From an uncultured Oscillospiraceae bacterium (lineage in GTDB: Bacteria > Bacillota > Clostridia > Oscillospirales > Acutalibacteraceae), in contig UQRL01000004.1 in the NCBI GenBank assembly GCA_900543555.1, positions 9,612 through 73,611 of the forward strand: a DNA stretch of 64,000 nt. The letters are read 5' to 3'. The translations under genes and the position numbers were made by a program. Under the pieces are notes generated by a model that saw nothing but the letters and a program-made list of their open reading frames with translations, was not told where the DNA came from and searched no databases. The first letter of the stretch is position 1. Each line of letters opens with the position of its first letter. Positions 1 through 8,214 of this stretch are shown here, piece by piece.

Positions 1-1343
1 AACCGCACCTCCATTTGGCCGTTCTCCTTGTCGTACACCAGGGACCACAGGGTCTTCCCATTCTGGAACAACCCGGGAATGGCGGTAACACTGCTCCAAT
101 CCGCCTGGCCCAGTTGGACCATATCCCTGTCGTCGAAGGGCAGGGTCCAGCGGAGGGAGCGGAAGCTCTGACGGTAATCGCCAGCGTAGGAGAGCCCCTC
201 CTCCTGGTAGGTCTGGGAGGGAGATGCCTCTCCGGTGGACAGGTCGATGGTGGCCTCGGCCAGCACCCGCACCTCCACCGCTTCCCCGCCGCCGGGATAG
301 AACATGGGCGCCTGGCCCGAGCCAGGCTGCCACTCGGGGCACTGCTCGTCAAAGAACCGCAGGATGACTTGCTGGGTCCCGTTGGGCAGGCCGTCGAACC
401 AGGCAGTGGTGGTCACGGTGTCCTGAGGGGAAACCTCGCCGGGGGCAAATCCCTCTAAACTCCCCTGGATACGGGTGCCGTCCGGCAGGAACAGGGCGGG
501 GTAGTCCACTTGACCGCCGCTCTGCCCCCAGTTGGGAATGGTGTAGTTGATTTGGGTATAGGAAGGGGTGGCCTCCACCCAATTGACCTGGACCTCTCCG
601 TTGCTGGTGAAGTCCTCCACCCTTTGATTGTGGCTGGTATCCACCGTGACCGTGATTTGGCCGGAAAAAGCCCCGTCCACGCCTTCCTCCTGCTGGTAGT
701 CATTGTAAGAACGGGTCAGGTCCCCCACCCGGTAGGAAAGCTCCAGTTTTCCCCCTTCCGCAGCATCCGCTTGCAGGGCCAGGGACACTGTGCCGGCAAG
801 GGTTTCCCCCTGGGGGTAGAGGCTCAGATAGGCTTCCTCCAGGGAGGCGCCGTTCACCTGGGCTTCCATCCGGCCGCTGAGGCAGTCCAAATCTTCGCTC
901 ACCTGCCGGGGGACATCCTCCAGCACAAAGGAAAGGTGGATGAATTCCCCATCGCTGTACGCCTCCGCCAACGTCAGAACCATGCCGCTCTCCTCCGCCA
1001 CAGCCTGGGCGTTGGGCTGGTCCACGTGGGGGTAGGTTCCCACATAGCTGCCCACCGCCAGCTTGGACTGGCTGTTATAGAGCTGGAAGGCCCGCCCCAC
1101 CAAGGGGAGGCTTTCGGCAAAGGCGGGGTTGACAGCGTTTGTGCCGCACAGCACCAGAAAGGCCGCCGCTACACTGCTGGCAGAAACCGCCAGGCGCTTC
1201 CAGGGGAAGCGGCGCTTTTCAGGCTGGGGCCGGGGCTCCAGGGCGCGGCAGGTCTCTAAAAGGCGCCGGTGGACCGGCTCCGGCACAGGCTCCTCCGCAA
1301 AATACGCGCGGATCTCCGCCGCCTGTTTCCGATCATTTTTCAT
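1..1343 (-). CDS. DUF4179-type membrane protein, probable anti-sigma partner (3' end outside window)
   Basis: The reading frame starts at the ATG at 1343, overlaps the last 11 bases of the sigma-factor gene and runs off the window start, so the C-terminus is missing. The first ~50 residues are charged and cytoplasmic. One membrane helix follows (~57-75), and then a large extracytoplasmic part begins with the stretch NPAFAESLPLVGRAFQ, the hallmark of DUF4179 proteins coded next to ECF sigma factors. The overlapping start suggests translational coupling. By gene position it probably tethers or inhibits the sigma factor. No catalytic motif was seen. The family call is from recognised sequence; the anti-sigma role is inference. 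Confidence 0.8.
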   Translation of the reverse strand, partial: MKNDRKQAAEIRAYFAEEPVPEPVHRRLLETCRALEPRPQPEKRRFPWKRLAVSASSVAAAFLVLCGTNAVNPAFAESLPLVGRAFQLYNSQSKLAVGSYVGTYPHVDQPNAQAVAEESGMVLTLAEAYSDGEFIHLSFVLEDVPRQVSEDLDCLSGRMEAQVNGASLEEAYLSLYPQGETLAGTVSLALQADAAEGGKLELSYRVGDLTRSYNDYQQEEGVDGAFSGQITVTVDTSHNQRVEDFTSNGEVQVNWVEATPSYTQINYTIPNWGQSGGQVDYPALFLPDGTRIQGSLEGFAPGEVSPQDTVTTTAWFDGLPNGTQQVILRFFDEQCPEWQPGSGQAPMFYPGGGEAVEVRVLAEATIDLSTGEASPSQTYQEEGLSYAGDYRQSFRSLRWTLPFDDRDMVQLGQADWSSVTAIPGLFQNGKTLWSLVYDKENGQMEVR

Positions 1344-1869
1344 GGCAAAGCTCCTCCTTCTCTAAATAGGCGGTTTGAAACCGCTTTCTTCCCCGGTGCA
1401 GCCGCTGGCGGACGCAAGCCTCGCTGACTTCCAGGGCCTGGGCAATCTCCCGAACAGACAAGCCATCGCAGTAGAACAGCCCCAGCAGCATCCTGTCCTG
1501 CTCCGCCAAGCTGTCCAGCGCGGCGTTCACATCCAACATCCGGTCCCAATCGGGGGATTCCTCTCCACGGAGGGCTTCCTCCAGCTGGGTGTGGCTGTGC
1601 TTATTGCGCAGGGCGCCGATGCGGTAGCACTTGTTCCGCAGGATGCGCACCAGCCAAGTTTTGAAATATCGGGGTTGACGCAGCTGCCCCAGGCTTTCCC
1701 AGGCCGCCAGAACAGCGTCCTGCACGGCGTCGGCGGCATCCTCCGGATCTTGCAGAATGGCCATTGCCACCCGGGAGAGCATCTGCTCGCACTCCAGCAG
1801 CAGCTGGGTGAACGCCTCCCGGTCTCCCTTTTGGGATTTTCGCACCAGGCGCGGCAGCTCTTGTTCCAT
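1333..1869 (-). CDS. ECF-type RNA polymerase sigma factor
   Basis: The product is a 178-residue sigma-70 family protein. Region 2 is seen at ~20-85 (EDAADAVQDAVLAAW, then FKTWLVRILRNKCY). A C-terminal region-4 helix-turn-helix lies at ~120-170 (LSVREIAQALEVSEACVRQR). The ATG at 1869 is chosen because AAAGGAGGT lies 7 bases upstream; the frame is open a little further upstream but without a ribosome site. It overlaps the DUF4179 gene by 11 bases, the usual sigma/anti-sigma arrangement. A candidate ECF-type promoter lies at 1911-1941, which would make the pair self-regulated. The inducing signal cannot be read from the sequence. Confidence 0.9.
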   Translation of the reverse strand: MEQELPRLVRKSQKGDREAFTQLLLECEQMLSRVAMAILQDPEDAADAVQDAVLAAWESLGQLRQPRYFKTWLVRILRNKCYRIGALRNKHSHTQLEEALRGEESPDWDRMLDVNAALDSLAEQDRMLLGLFYCDGLSVREIAQALEVSEACVRQRLHRGRKRFQTAYLEKEELCHEK

Positions 1870-1910
1870 TCCGCCACCTCCTTTTTCTCTTCCTTTGTAC
1901 CGGTACACCT

Positions 1911-1941
1911 GTTAGAGCTGCCCCAGGTGGAAAAGGTGACA
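1911..1941 (-). promoter_or_regulatory. Candidate ECF-type autoregulatory promoter
   Basis: On the minus strand TGTCACCTTTT is followed, about 18 bases after its first six bases, by CTCTAAC, roughly 40 bases before the sigma-factor start. This resembles the TGTAACCTTTT/CGTCTAA elements that ECF factors with DUF4179 partners often recognise. No good sigma-A promoter was seen here. The assignment rests on resemblance only. Confidence 0.4.
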
Positions 1942-1994
1942 GCCGAAAAATTTTTCTATCTTTCGCCTCTCCCCATTCCCGAAGGGGGAAACAC

Positions 1995-2022
1995 AAAAAG
2001 CCCCCCAAAAGGAGGGCTTTTT
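1995..2022 (-). terminator. Intrinsic terminator, usable in both directions
   Basis: AAAAAGCCC and GGGCTTTTT pair around a short loop. On the minus strand it lies between the sigma-factor promoter and the end of the aldo/keto reductase gene. Confidence 0.7.
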
Positions 2023-2040
2023 CATGGGCTTGGGCACTTG

Positions 2041-2958
2041 TCACGGCAGCTTCTTCCCCGCCGCCAGGTAGAGGCCGTACCACTCTGTGCGGGTGAGCTG
2101 AATCTCTGCGGCTTTACAGATGCCCGCCAGGCGCTGGGCGTTGGTGGTGCCCACAATGGCCTGGATCTTGGCGGGATGCCGCAGAATCCAGGCGATGGCA
2201 ATGGCGTTGGGGGTGGCCCCATACTTCTCCGCCAACTGGCCGATCGCGGCGTTGAGCTCTGGGAATTTTTCACTGCCCAGGAAGGTGCCCTGGAACATGC
2301 CGTACTGGAAGGGGGACCATGCCTGGATGGTGACGCCGCGCAGGCGGCAGTAGTTTAAAACGTCCCCGTCCCGGTCCAAGGCCCGGTCGTTCTCGATGTT
2401 CACATTCAGTCCGGCGTCGATCATGGGACAGTGGGCAATGCTCAACTGCAGCTGGTTGATGAGCAGCTTTTCCCCACAGGCCTGTTCCAGCAGGGCCATC
2501 TGCCCCGGGCTGTGGTTGCTGACGCCGAAATGCCGCACCTTGCCGGACTCCTTCAAAACGCGGAATGCCTCGGCCACCTCCTCCGGTTCCACCAGGGCAT
2601 CGGGCCGGTGGAGCAGCAGCACATCCAGATACTCGGTGTTCAAACGGGTCAAGCTGCCCTCCACCGCCTTCAGGATATGCTCCTTGGAGCAATCATAGGC
2701 CACGCCGGGCAGAATGGAACACTTGGACTGGATAAGCACCTTCTCCCGCAGGGAGGGGGTCATGGGAAGGGCTTGGGCGAAAAAGCGCTCCGCTTCCCCG
2801 CCGCCGTAAATATCGGCGTGGTCGAAAAAGTTCACCCCGTTTTCCAGGGCGGTGTTCAAAAGATGGTTGGCCTGGCTTTTCTCCAAAGAATTGATGCGCA
2901 TGCAGCCCAAAGCGATGGCCGGGGCCTGCAACACGCCTCCCAATGAAAGCTGTTTCAC
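2041..2958 (-). CDS. Aldo/keto reductase (YdhF-like)
   Basis: The product is 305 residues and is predicted to be a cytosolic NAD(P)H-dependent carbonyl reductase. The AKR catalytic tetrad is visible: Asp46 and Tyr51 in FFDHADIYGG, Lys in IQSKCSIL (~80) and His in LLLHRPDAL (~114). The C-terminal half carries the cofactor region (AWSPFQYG, IVGTTNAQR). It resembles E. coli YdhF. The start is the GTG at 2958, preceded by AAGGAGGAG; the frame continues upstream into the previous gene but without a start signal. It lies 13 bases after the URO-D family gene in one operon. The substrate is unknown. Confidence 0.88.
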   Translation of the reverse strand: MKQLSLGGVLQAPAIALGCMRINSLEKSQANHLLNTALENGVNFFDHADIYGGGEAERFFAQALPMTPSLREKVLIQSKCSILPGVAYDCSKEHILKAVEGSLTRLNTEYLDVLLLHRPDALVEPEEVAEAFRVLKESGKVRHFGVSNHSPGQMALLEQACGEKLLINQLQLSIAHCPMIDAGLNVNIENDRALDRDGDVLNYCRLRGVTIQAWSPFQYGMFQGTFLGSEKFPELNAAIGQLAEKYGATPNAIAIAWILRHPAKIQAIVGTTNAQRLAGICKAAEIQLTRTEWYGLYLAAGKKLP

Positions 2959-2971
2959 GATGATCTCCTCC

Positions 2972-3934
2972 TTATACTTCCGCGGCGGCTTCCACGGCTG
3001 CCCGCAGGCGGGCCCAGTCGATCTCTCCTGGGACAGTGCAATCCGCCCCCAGCATGAAGCCGCGCTTTCCCATTGCCTCGATGATTTTCTGGGTTTCCTG
3101 GCGGATCGCTTCCAGGCTGCCTTCCACCAGCACTCCGTGGTTGTCCAGGCCGCCCAGGATGGGCTTTTGGAAGAGCTCCCGCCCCTCCTCCAAGGACAGG
3201 CCCGCGCGGTGGACGTCCCAGTTGAACAGGTCCCCAGGATACCCCGCATACCGCCGGGGGGAGGACTGGAAGCCAAACTCCATCTCACCACAGATATGGA
3301 CGATGTTGTACTTGCCAGGGATTTCCTTGGTCACTTCCAGCACCGCCAGATCCGACGGCTTGACCAGCCGGGCCCACTCCTCTTCAGAAAACCGCTGGGG
3401 CTCGCTGAACTGGCCGGAATAGTACAAGCCGCTGCTGCCCAGCTCCAGATAGTCCCGCGCCCACTCCTGCAGCGTTTCCGTCAGGGCACGAACCCCCTCC
3501 AGCACAGAAGCCGGATCTTCCTTGCAATGGGCCATGAACTGCTGGTCTGTGCCTCCCCCATCGGTATAGGTGAAAGAGGCGATCTTAAAGGGGCTCCACA
3601 TGGTGGGGAACACCATGGCCTCTCCCCCGGACTTGTCCAAAATGCGCTGGATCAGCCCAGTCATATGCCGGTAGTGGGCGCAGTCCTTCCCCGGCAGGCG
3701 GATATGCCTCCAATCCGACGCCTTCTCGATGCGGATGTCCTGGGTGAAGAACCGGCCGAAGTTGTCATCCATGATTTTGATTATATCTGTCCCCACACTG
3801 CGGCACAAATCCACATGGGCCTGGGCACGCTCCTCCAGGGAGAGCCCCTGGGGGTAATGGAACCAAAACCCCGCGGGGACCCGGTCCGGTTCCTGGCCTG
3901 CAAAAACAGCCTGCATCCGTTCCACTTTGTTCAT
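2972..3934 (-). CDS. Uroporphyrinogen decarboxylase (URO-D) family protein
   Basis: The product is 320 residues with the URO-D fold signature, including an N-terminal MNKVERMQAVFAGQEPDRVP and a C-terminal CTVPGEIDWARLRAAVEAA. No other heme-pathway gene is nearby. Such stand-alone clostridial members are often corrinoid methyltransferases (MtaA/CmuA type) rather than heme enzymes, so the substrate is left open. The ATG at 3934 follows GAGAGG. It is first in a two-gene operon with the aldo/keto reductase, driven by the promoter at 4065-4093. Confidence 0.8.
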   Translation of the reverse strand: MNKVERMQAVFAGQEPDRVPAGFWFHYPQGLSLEERAQAHVDLCRSVGTDIIKIMDDNFGRFFTQDIRIEKASDWRHIRLPGKDCAHYRHMTGLIQRILDKSGGEAMVFPTMWSPFKIASFTYTDGGGTDQQFMAHCKEDPASVLEGVRALTETLQEWARDYLELGSSGLYYSGQFSEPQRFSEEEWARLVKPSDLAVLEVTKEIPGKYNIVHICGEMEFGFQSSPRRYAGYPGDLFNWDVHRAGLSLEEGRELFQKPILGGLDNHGVLVEGSLEAIRQETQKIIEAMGKRGFMLGADCTVPGEIDWARLRAAVEAAAEV

Positions 3935-4064
3935 ACACACCTCTCCATTTCCTGACGCTTTTCAACGGCCGGGCCTTCTGCCCTTCACCACTGCTTCCGG
4001 CTTTCCCCAAAATATTCCCTGGGAACCGCCTTACAAAGGGAGGCCCGCAAGTCCTCTCTATCCA

Positions 4065-4093
4065 ACTATACCGGCAGATTGCAGGAGAGTCAA
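4065..4093 (-). promoter_or_regulatory. Sigma-A promoter of the URO-D/aldo-keto reductase operon
   Basis: TTGACT and TATAGT are separated by exactly 17 bases on the minus strand, about 130 bases before the URO-D start. Confidence 0.7.
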
Positions 4094-4143
4094 GAGGGGA
4101 TTTTGCTTTTCGGCCCGGACGGTAAAATGCAGGGCCGGTCCAC

Positions 4144-4172
4144 TTGACAGTCCCCCGCTTTTCCCGTATAAT
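4144..4172 (+). promoter_or_regulatory. Consensus sigma-A promoter of the MATE gene
   Basis: A perfect TTGACA and TATAAT are separated by 17 bases. Transcription should start near 4179, giving a leader of about 134 bases before the MATE start codon. The leader contains a short ORF and a terminator hairpin. Confidence 0.88.
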
Positions 4173-4206
4173 ATCACCTTGTAAAACTTTGGGTGGATTT
4201 TTCCAG

Positions 4207-4245
4207 ATGCAGTCTTCTTTTCGCCACACAGCTATTTCGTCATAG
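4207..4245 (+). CDS. 12-residue leader peptide ORF upstream of the MATE gene
   Basis: ATG to TAG encodes MQSSFRHTAISS. GGGTGGA, a weak ribosome site, ends 9 bases upstream. Codons 6 to 13 lie inside the terminator hairpin at 4223-4254, and the stop codon is in the 3' arm. A ribosome paused in the second half would therefore cover the 5' arm and block termination. This is the arrangement of ribosome-mediated attenuators upstream of antibiotic-resistance exporters. Translation is inferred. Confidence 0.5.
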   Translation: MQSSFRHTAISS

Positions 4246-4261
4246 CTGTGTGGCTTTTTTT
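4223..4261 (+). terminator. Leader terminator / attenuator of the MATE gene
   Basis: A perfect 12-bp stem (4223-4234 with 4243-4254) with an 8-base loop is followed by seven Ts. It lies between the consensus promoter and the MATE ribosome site, so most transcripts should stop here unless the hairpin is prevented. Separately, 4187-4197 (CTTTGGGTGGA) can pair with 4290-4302 next to the MATE ribosome site, giving a possible alternative fold. Confidence 0.8.
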
Positions 4262-4312
4262 GGGCCCGCATCCGGGCCGGAGGAAGAAGTCCACCCCCAA
4301 AGGAGACGACAC

Positions 4313-5644
4313 ATGAACGAAGCCTTTATGAAAGAGCGGCCTGTACTGCCGCTGCTCCTCTCCATGGCCCTGCCCATGGTGCTCTCCATGCTGGTGAACT
4401 CCCTGTACAATATCGTGGACAGCCTCTTTGTAGCGCAGATCAGCGAAGACGCCATGACAGCCCTATCTCTGGTCTATCCCATCCAAAACCTTATCAACGC
4501 GGTGGGCATTGGCTTTGGGGTGGGCATTAACGCGGTGATCGCCTTCCACCTGGGGGCAGGAGAGCAGGACAAGGCCGACATGGCCGCCACCCAGGGCTTG
4601 GTATTCTCTCTGGTACACGCTGCCGTGCTGACCGTAGGGGCCATTGCCCTGATGCCCACCTTTCTGCGGATGTTCACCTCATCAAAAGAGGTCATCTCCC
4701 TGGGCACACGGTATTCCACTGTGGCCTTTGCCTTTACTCCCATGGTCATGGTAGGGCTGGTTTTCGAGAAGCTCTTCCAGTCTGTGGGAAGCATGAAAAT
4801 CACCATGGCCAGCATGATGTGCGGCTGTGTGGCCAACATTGTTCTGGACCCAATCCTCATTTTCGGGCTGGGCCCCTTCTCCCCCATGGGCATGGAAGGG
4901 GCTGCCCTGGCCACTGGCCTAGGGCAGACCTTGACCCTTGCCATCTACCTGGCGGTCTATTTCGCCCGGCCTATCCGGGTCCGAATCCGAAGGCGCTTTC
5001 TGCTGCCCCAAAGGGGCATGGCCCTGCGGTTGTATTCCATCGGCATTCCGGCCACGCTGAACCTGGCCCTTCCCTCGGTGCTCATCTCCGCCCTAAACGC
5101 CATTCTGGCAGGCTACTCCCAGGTGTACATTCTGGTGTTGGGTATCTATTACAAGCTGCAGACCTTTCTCTATCTGCCTGCCAATGGCATTATCCAGGGG
5201 ATGCGGCCTGTCATTGGCTATAACTATGGCGCCGGGGAGCACAAGCGGGTCAGCCAGATTTACAGAATCGTGCTGTGCATGTGCGCCGTCATCATGGCAC
5301 TGGGCACGCTGCTCTGCCTGGCAGTTCCCGGCTGGCTGATGGGGCTCTTTACCCACACCCCAGAGGCCCTTCAGGCTGGGGAGGCCGCCCTGCGCATCAT
5401 CAGCGCGGGCTTTCTGGTCTCCTCTGTCTCCGTCGTCTCCTGCGGCGCCTTAGAGGGGCTGGGGAAGGGAACGCCCTCGCTGGTAATCTCCCTGTGCCGG
5501 TATATTGTCCTCATCCTTCCTGCCGCTTTCCTGCTGAGCCGTGCCTTCGGCCCGGAGGGGGTGTGGAACGCCTTCTGGCTGGCAGAGCTCCTTACGGCGG
5601 GGGTGTCCTGGTTTGTCTATCGCCGGGCTCTAAGCCGCACATGA
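4313..5644 (+). CDS. MATE family multidrug/sodium antiporter
   Basis: The product is 443 residues with about 12 hydrophobic segments in two homologous halves, typical of MATE exporters such as NorM/MepA. It begins MKERPVLPLLLSMALPMVLSM after a short leader. The C-terminal half has GMRPVIGYNYGAGEHKR, the conserved PxxGYNxGA motif. The ATG at 4313 follows AAAGGAG; the frame is open upstream through the attenuator, but that part is leader RNA. The substrate is unknown; cationic drugs are usual for the family. The leader suggests induction by translation inhibitors (see findings). The TetR gene downstream is convergent. Confidence 0.93.
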   Translation: MNEAFMKERPVLPLLLSMALPMVLSMLVNSLYNIVDSLFVAQISEDAMTALSLVYPIQNLINAVGIGFGVGINAVIAFHLGAGEQDKADMAATQGLVFSLVHAAVLTVGAIALMPTFLRMFTSSKEVISLGTRYSTVAFAFTPMVMVGLVFEKLFQSVGSMKITMASMMCGCVANIVLDPILIFGLGPFSPMGMEGAALATGLGQTLTLAIYLAVYFARPIRVRIRRRFLLPQRGMALRLYSIGIPATLNLALPSVLISALNAILAGYSQVYILVLGIYYKLQTFLYLPANGIIQGMRPVIGYNYGAGEHKRVSQIYRIVLCMCAVIMALGTLLCLAVPGWLMGLFTHTPEALQAGEAALRIISAGFLVSSVSVVSCGALEGLGKGTPSLVISLCRYIVLILPAAFLLSRAFGPEGVWNAFWLAELLTAGVSWFVYRRALSRT

Positions 5645-5667
5645 CAGGCCCCTGCAATTCCACCTTC

Positions 5668-6219
5668 TTAAAAGGAGGGCTCTGCATCCATCTCTCGGGA
5701 AAGAGCCTGCACGCCCCGGACAATTTCCTCCGCCACGGCACTGTCGCCAAAGCGCTCTCTGTTCTCAAAAAAGCTGTAATAGCCCCCCTGGACCTCATAG
5801 GTCAGCAGGGTGCTAAAGCGGACATTCCCTTCCAGCTCGGGCTGGGTTTCAAAAATGTGAGAGCGCAGCTCCGCTTCAATGCTTTTGGGAAGCACCGATT
5901 CCTGGGTTCCGGAAAAGAGAATGTCAATCAAAGGCTTTTGGGACTGAAAGGCGGCAAAAAGCTCTCGGGTAAAATCCGCCGGGGAGCTGACGGCCCAATC
6001 CGGGTGGCTGATGCTGTGGTAAATGGCTGCCACCGCCTCCTTTTGCAGCCGCTCTGACAGGTCATATAGATCCCGGTAGTGGATATAAAAAGTGGCCTTG
6101 CTGATCTCTGCCAGCTCGCACAGCTCTTTAACGGTGATTTTTTCCAAGGGCCTTTGGCCCCGCAGCTGCAAAAACGCGGTGCGGATGGCCCGCAGTGTTT
6201 TTTTCTCGCGCAGATCCAT
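5668..6219 (-). CDS. TetR/AcrR family transcriptional regulator
   Basis: The product is 183 residues. An N-terminal TetR helix-turn-helix lies at ~5-55 (ITVKELCELAEISKATFYIHY), followed by a helical ligand-binding part without recognisable specificity. It is divergent from glgB and convergent with the MATE gene, so either could be a target. A near-perfect inverted repeat overlapping its own promoter at 6321-6344 is the best operator candidate and also lies just downstream of the glgB promoter. AAAGGAC precedes the ATG. Confidence 0.9.
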   Translation of the reverse strand: MDLREKKTLRAIRTAFLQLRGQRPLEKITVKELCELAEISKATFYIHYRDLYDLSERLQKEAVAAIYHSISHPDWAVSSPADFTRELFAAFQSQKPLIDILFSGTQESVLPKSIEAELRSHIFETQPELEGNVRFSTLLTYEVQGGYYSFFENRERFGDSAVAEEIVRGVQALSREMDAEPSF

Positions 6220-6278
6220 ATGGCAGTTGTCCTTTCTCTCAAAAAGTCAAATAGTGGACATTTCCTGAAAATTGAAAA

Positions 6279-6307
6279 TTGACGGGGCCCTTCCCCCTGT
6301 TTACAAT
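6279..6307 (+). promoter_or_regulatory. Probable glgB promoter
   Basis: TTGACG and TACAAT are separated by 17 bases, giving a start near 6314 and a leader of ~48 bases that contains the inverted repeat at 6321-6344. Confidence 0.6.
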
Positions 6308-6310
6308 GAA

Positions 6311-6339
6311 ATCATAGCAAAATAATAGACGATAGTCAA
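6311..6339 (-). promoter_or_regulatory. Promoter of the TetR gene
   Basis: TTGACT and TATGAT are separated by 17 bases on the minus strand. The -35 and spacer are covered by the inverted repeat at 6321-6344. Confidence 0.65.
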
Positions 6340-6344
6340 TTATT
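6321..6344. promoter_or_regulatory. Candidate TetR operator between tetR and glgB
   Basis: AATAATAGAC and GTCAATTATT form an inverted repeat (9 of 10 matches) around a 4-base centre. It covers the -35 region of the TetR promoter and the early transcribed region of glgB, so one bound repressor could control both. Binding is inference. Confidence 0.5.
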
Positions 6345-6361
6345 TGTAAGGGGGTCATTTT

Positions 6362-8152
6362 TTGGAGCTGTATGATTTCTATACGGGCAAAGCCTTTGAC
6401 GCCTACCAGTGGCTGGGGGGACATGTGACAGAGGAGGGGGCTGTGTTCCGCACCTTTGCTCCCAGCGCTCAAGGCATAAGCCTGCTGATTCAGGGGAAAG
6501 AGCTGCCCATGGAGAAAATTGCCGATGGGAACTTTTACCAGCTGGCCCTTCCGGGGATTCAGGCGGGAGAGGCGTATGAGTACAGAGTTTACACCCAAAA
6601 CGGCGGCTTTCAGGACCACTGCGACCCCTTCGGCTTTGGCATGGAGCTGCGGCCAAACCACCGGTCCATCCTTCGGGACCTGGGAGAGTACTCTTTTTCC
6701 GACCAGGAATGGATGGCACAGCGGAGCGCTTCCTATGATAAGCCAGTGAACATCTATGAGATACACCTGGGCTCTTGGAAAAAGCCGGGCCCAGAAAATG
6801 AGGACTGGTACCGCTACGATGAAGTGGGAGAGCTGCTGGCCCCTTACCTGAAAGAGGCGGGCTACAACTATGTGGAACTGCTGCCCCTCAGCGAGCACCC
6901 CTGTGACGAAAGCTGGGGGTATCAAAACACGGGCTTTTACGCGCCTACCAGCCGGTATGGAACCGCACGGGAACTGAAGGAGATGATAAACCATCTCCAC
7001 CGGGAGGGCATTGGCGTACTTTTAGATTTTGTTCCGGTGCATTTCGCGGTGGACGCTTACGGCCTGGGCCTTTTTGACGGCACCCCTCTGTATGAGTATC
7101 CCCATCCCGCTGTGGGCGTCAGTGAATGGGGCAGCTACAACTTCATGCACTCCCGGGGGGAGGTGCGCAGCTTTTTGCAATCCTGCGCCCGCTATTGGCT
7201 GGAGGAATACCACCTGGACGGCCTGCGGATGGACGCCATCAGCCGCCTCCTCTACTGGCAGGGCGAGGAGGCCCGGGGCGTCAACGGGAACGGGGCAGCA
7301 TTTCTCCGGGAGATGAACCGGGGGCTGAGGGAGCACTGCCCCGGCTGCATGCTCATCGCCGAAGACTCCACCTCCTATCCGGACGTCACAAAGCCCGTGG
7401 AGGAGGGCGGACTGGGCTTCGACTACAAATGGGACCTGGGCTGGATGCACGATACCCTGGAATACTTCCAGACTGGGCCGGAGTATCGGAGCCGGGATTA
7501 TCACAAGCTCACTTTCTCCATGATGTATTTCTACAACGAGCGGTATCTTCTGCCCCTCTCCCATGATGAGGTCGTCCACGGCAAAGCTACCATCCTGCAA
7601 AAGATGAACGGGGGCTATGCGGGCAAATTTCCCCAGGCCCGGGCCATGTATCTGTACATGATGGTCCACCCCGGGAAAAAGCTGAACTTTATGGGGAATG
7701 AATTTGGCCAGCTGCGGGAGTGGGACGAGCGGCGGGAGCAGGACTGGGGGCTGCGGAAGTATCCCATCCATGACGCTTTCTACCGCTTTATGAAGGAGCT
7801 GCAGCAGCTCTACCTGTCCCATCCGGAGCTCTCGCAGGAGGACTTCCAGCCGGAGGGATTTCAATGGCTGGACTGCCACCAGGAGGCGCGGTGCCTTTAT
7901 GCCCTGGAACGGCGGGCACAGGGAAAACGGCTGGCAGCAGTGTTCAACTTCAGCAGCCAGCGCCAAGAGGAGTACGAGCTGGACATCCCTGGCGCCGCCC
8001 GCCTGACCCTGCTGCTCCACACAGATTGGGAGCGTTACGGCGGCAGCACCCCGGAGGCCGAACCAGCCTTTTCCAAAGAAGGCGGGAAATTCCGGTTCAG
8101 CCTACCTCCCTTCTCCGGGATGCTCTTGAAAATTGAGCCCCATGAGCCATAG
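6362..8152 (+). CDS. glgB: 1,4-alpha-glucan branching enzyme (glycogen branching)
   Basis: The product is 596 residues. It transfers alpha-1,4 segments to alpha-1,6 branch points in glycogen. An N-terminal CBM48 module (~15-110) is followed by the GH13 barrel. The four conserved regions are DFVPVHF, DGLRMDAISR (nucleophile Asp), LIAEDS (acid Glu) and LSHDEVVHGK. A beta-sandwich ends the protein. It is shorter than E. coli GlgB (~730) because the first N-terminal module is absent, which is common in Firmicutes. The start appears to be TTG at 6362, with AAGGGGG about 8 bases upstream and the family-typical ELYDFYTG. No other glycogen genes are nearby. Confidence 0.93.
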   Translation: MELYDFYTGKAFDAYQWLGGHVTEEGAVFRTFAPSAQGISLLIQGKELPMEKIADGNFYQLALPGIQAGEAYEYRVYTQNGGFQDHCDPFGFGMELRPNHRSILRDLGEYSFSDQEWMAQRSASYDKPVNIYEIHLGSWKKPGPENEDWYRYDEVGELLAPYLKEAGYNYVELLPLSEHPCDESWGYQNTGFYAPTSRYGTARELKEMINHLHREGIGVLLDFVPVHFAVDAYGLGLFDGTPLYEYPHPAVGVSEWGSYNFMHSRGEVRSFLQSCARYWLEEYHLDGLRMDAISRLLYWQGEEARGVNGNGAAFLREMNRGLREHCPGCMLIAEDSTSYPDVTKPVEEGGLGFDYKWDLGWMHDTLEYFQTGPEYRSRDYHKLTFSMMYFYNERYLLPLSHDEVVHGKATILQKMNGGYAGKFPQARAMYLYMMVHPGKKLNFMGNEFGQLREWDERREQDWGLRKYPIHDAFYRFMKELQQLYLSHPELSQEDFQPEGFQWLDCHQEARCLYALERRAQGKRLAAVFNFSSQRQEEYELDIPGAARLTLLLHTDWERYGGSTPEAEPAFSKEGGKFRFSLPPFSGMLLKIEPHEP

Positions 8153-8163
8153 AACCCATTGAG

Positions 8164-8200
8164 AAAGCCCCTCTCCGCTTCCAGGGAGAGGGGCTTTTTC
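8164..8200. terminator. Bidirectional terminator between glgB and the M23 peptidase gene
   Basis: A GC-rich 13-bp stem (AAAGCCCCTCTCC with GGGAGAGGGGCTTT) is flanked by As and Ts and serves both convergent genes. Confidence 0.85.
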
Positions 8201-8214
8201 ATTCTGATGCAGTG

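Noticed and set aside
4180-4312. T-box or known metabolite riboswitch in the MATE leader
   Set aside because: No T-box sequence (TGGNACCGCG) and no aptamer signature; the leader ORF within the terminator explains the structure better.
4193-4312. N-terminal extension of the MATE protein upstream of 4313
   Set aside because: The upstream frame passes through the terminator hairpin, while AAAGGAG directly precedes ATG 4313.
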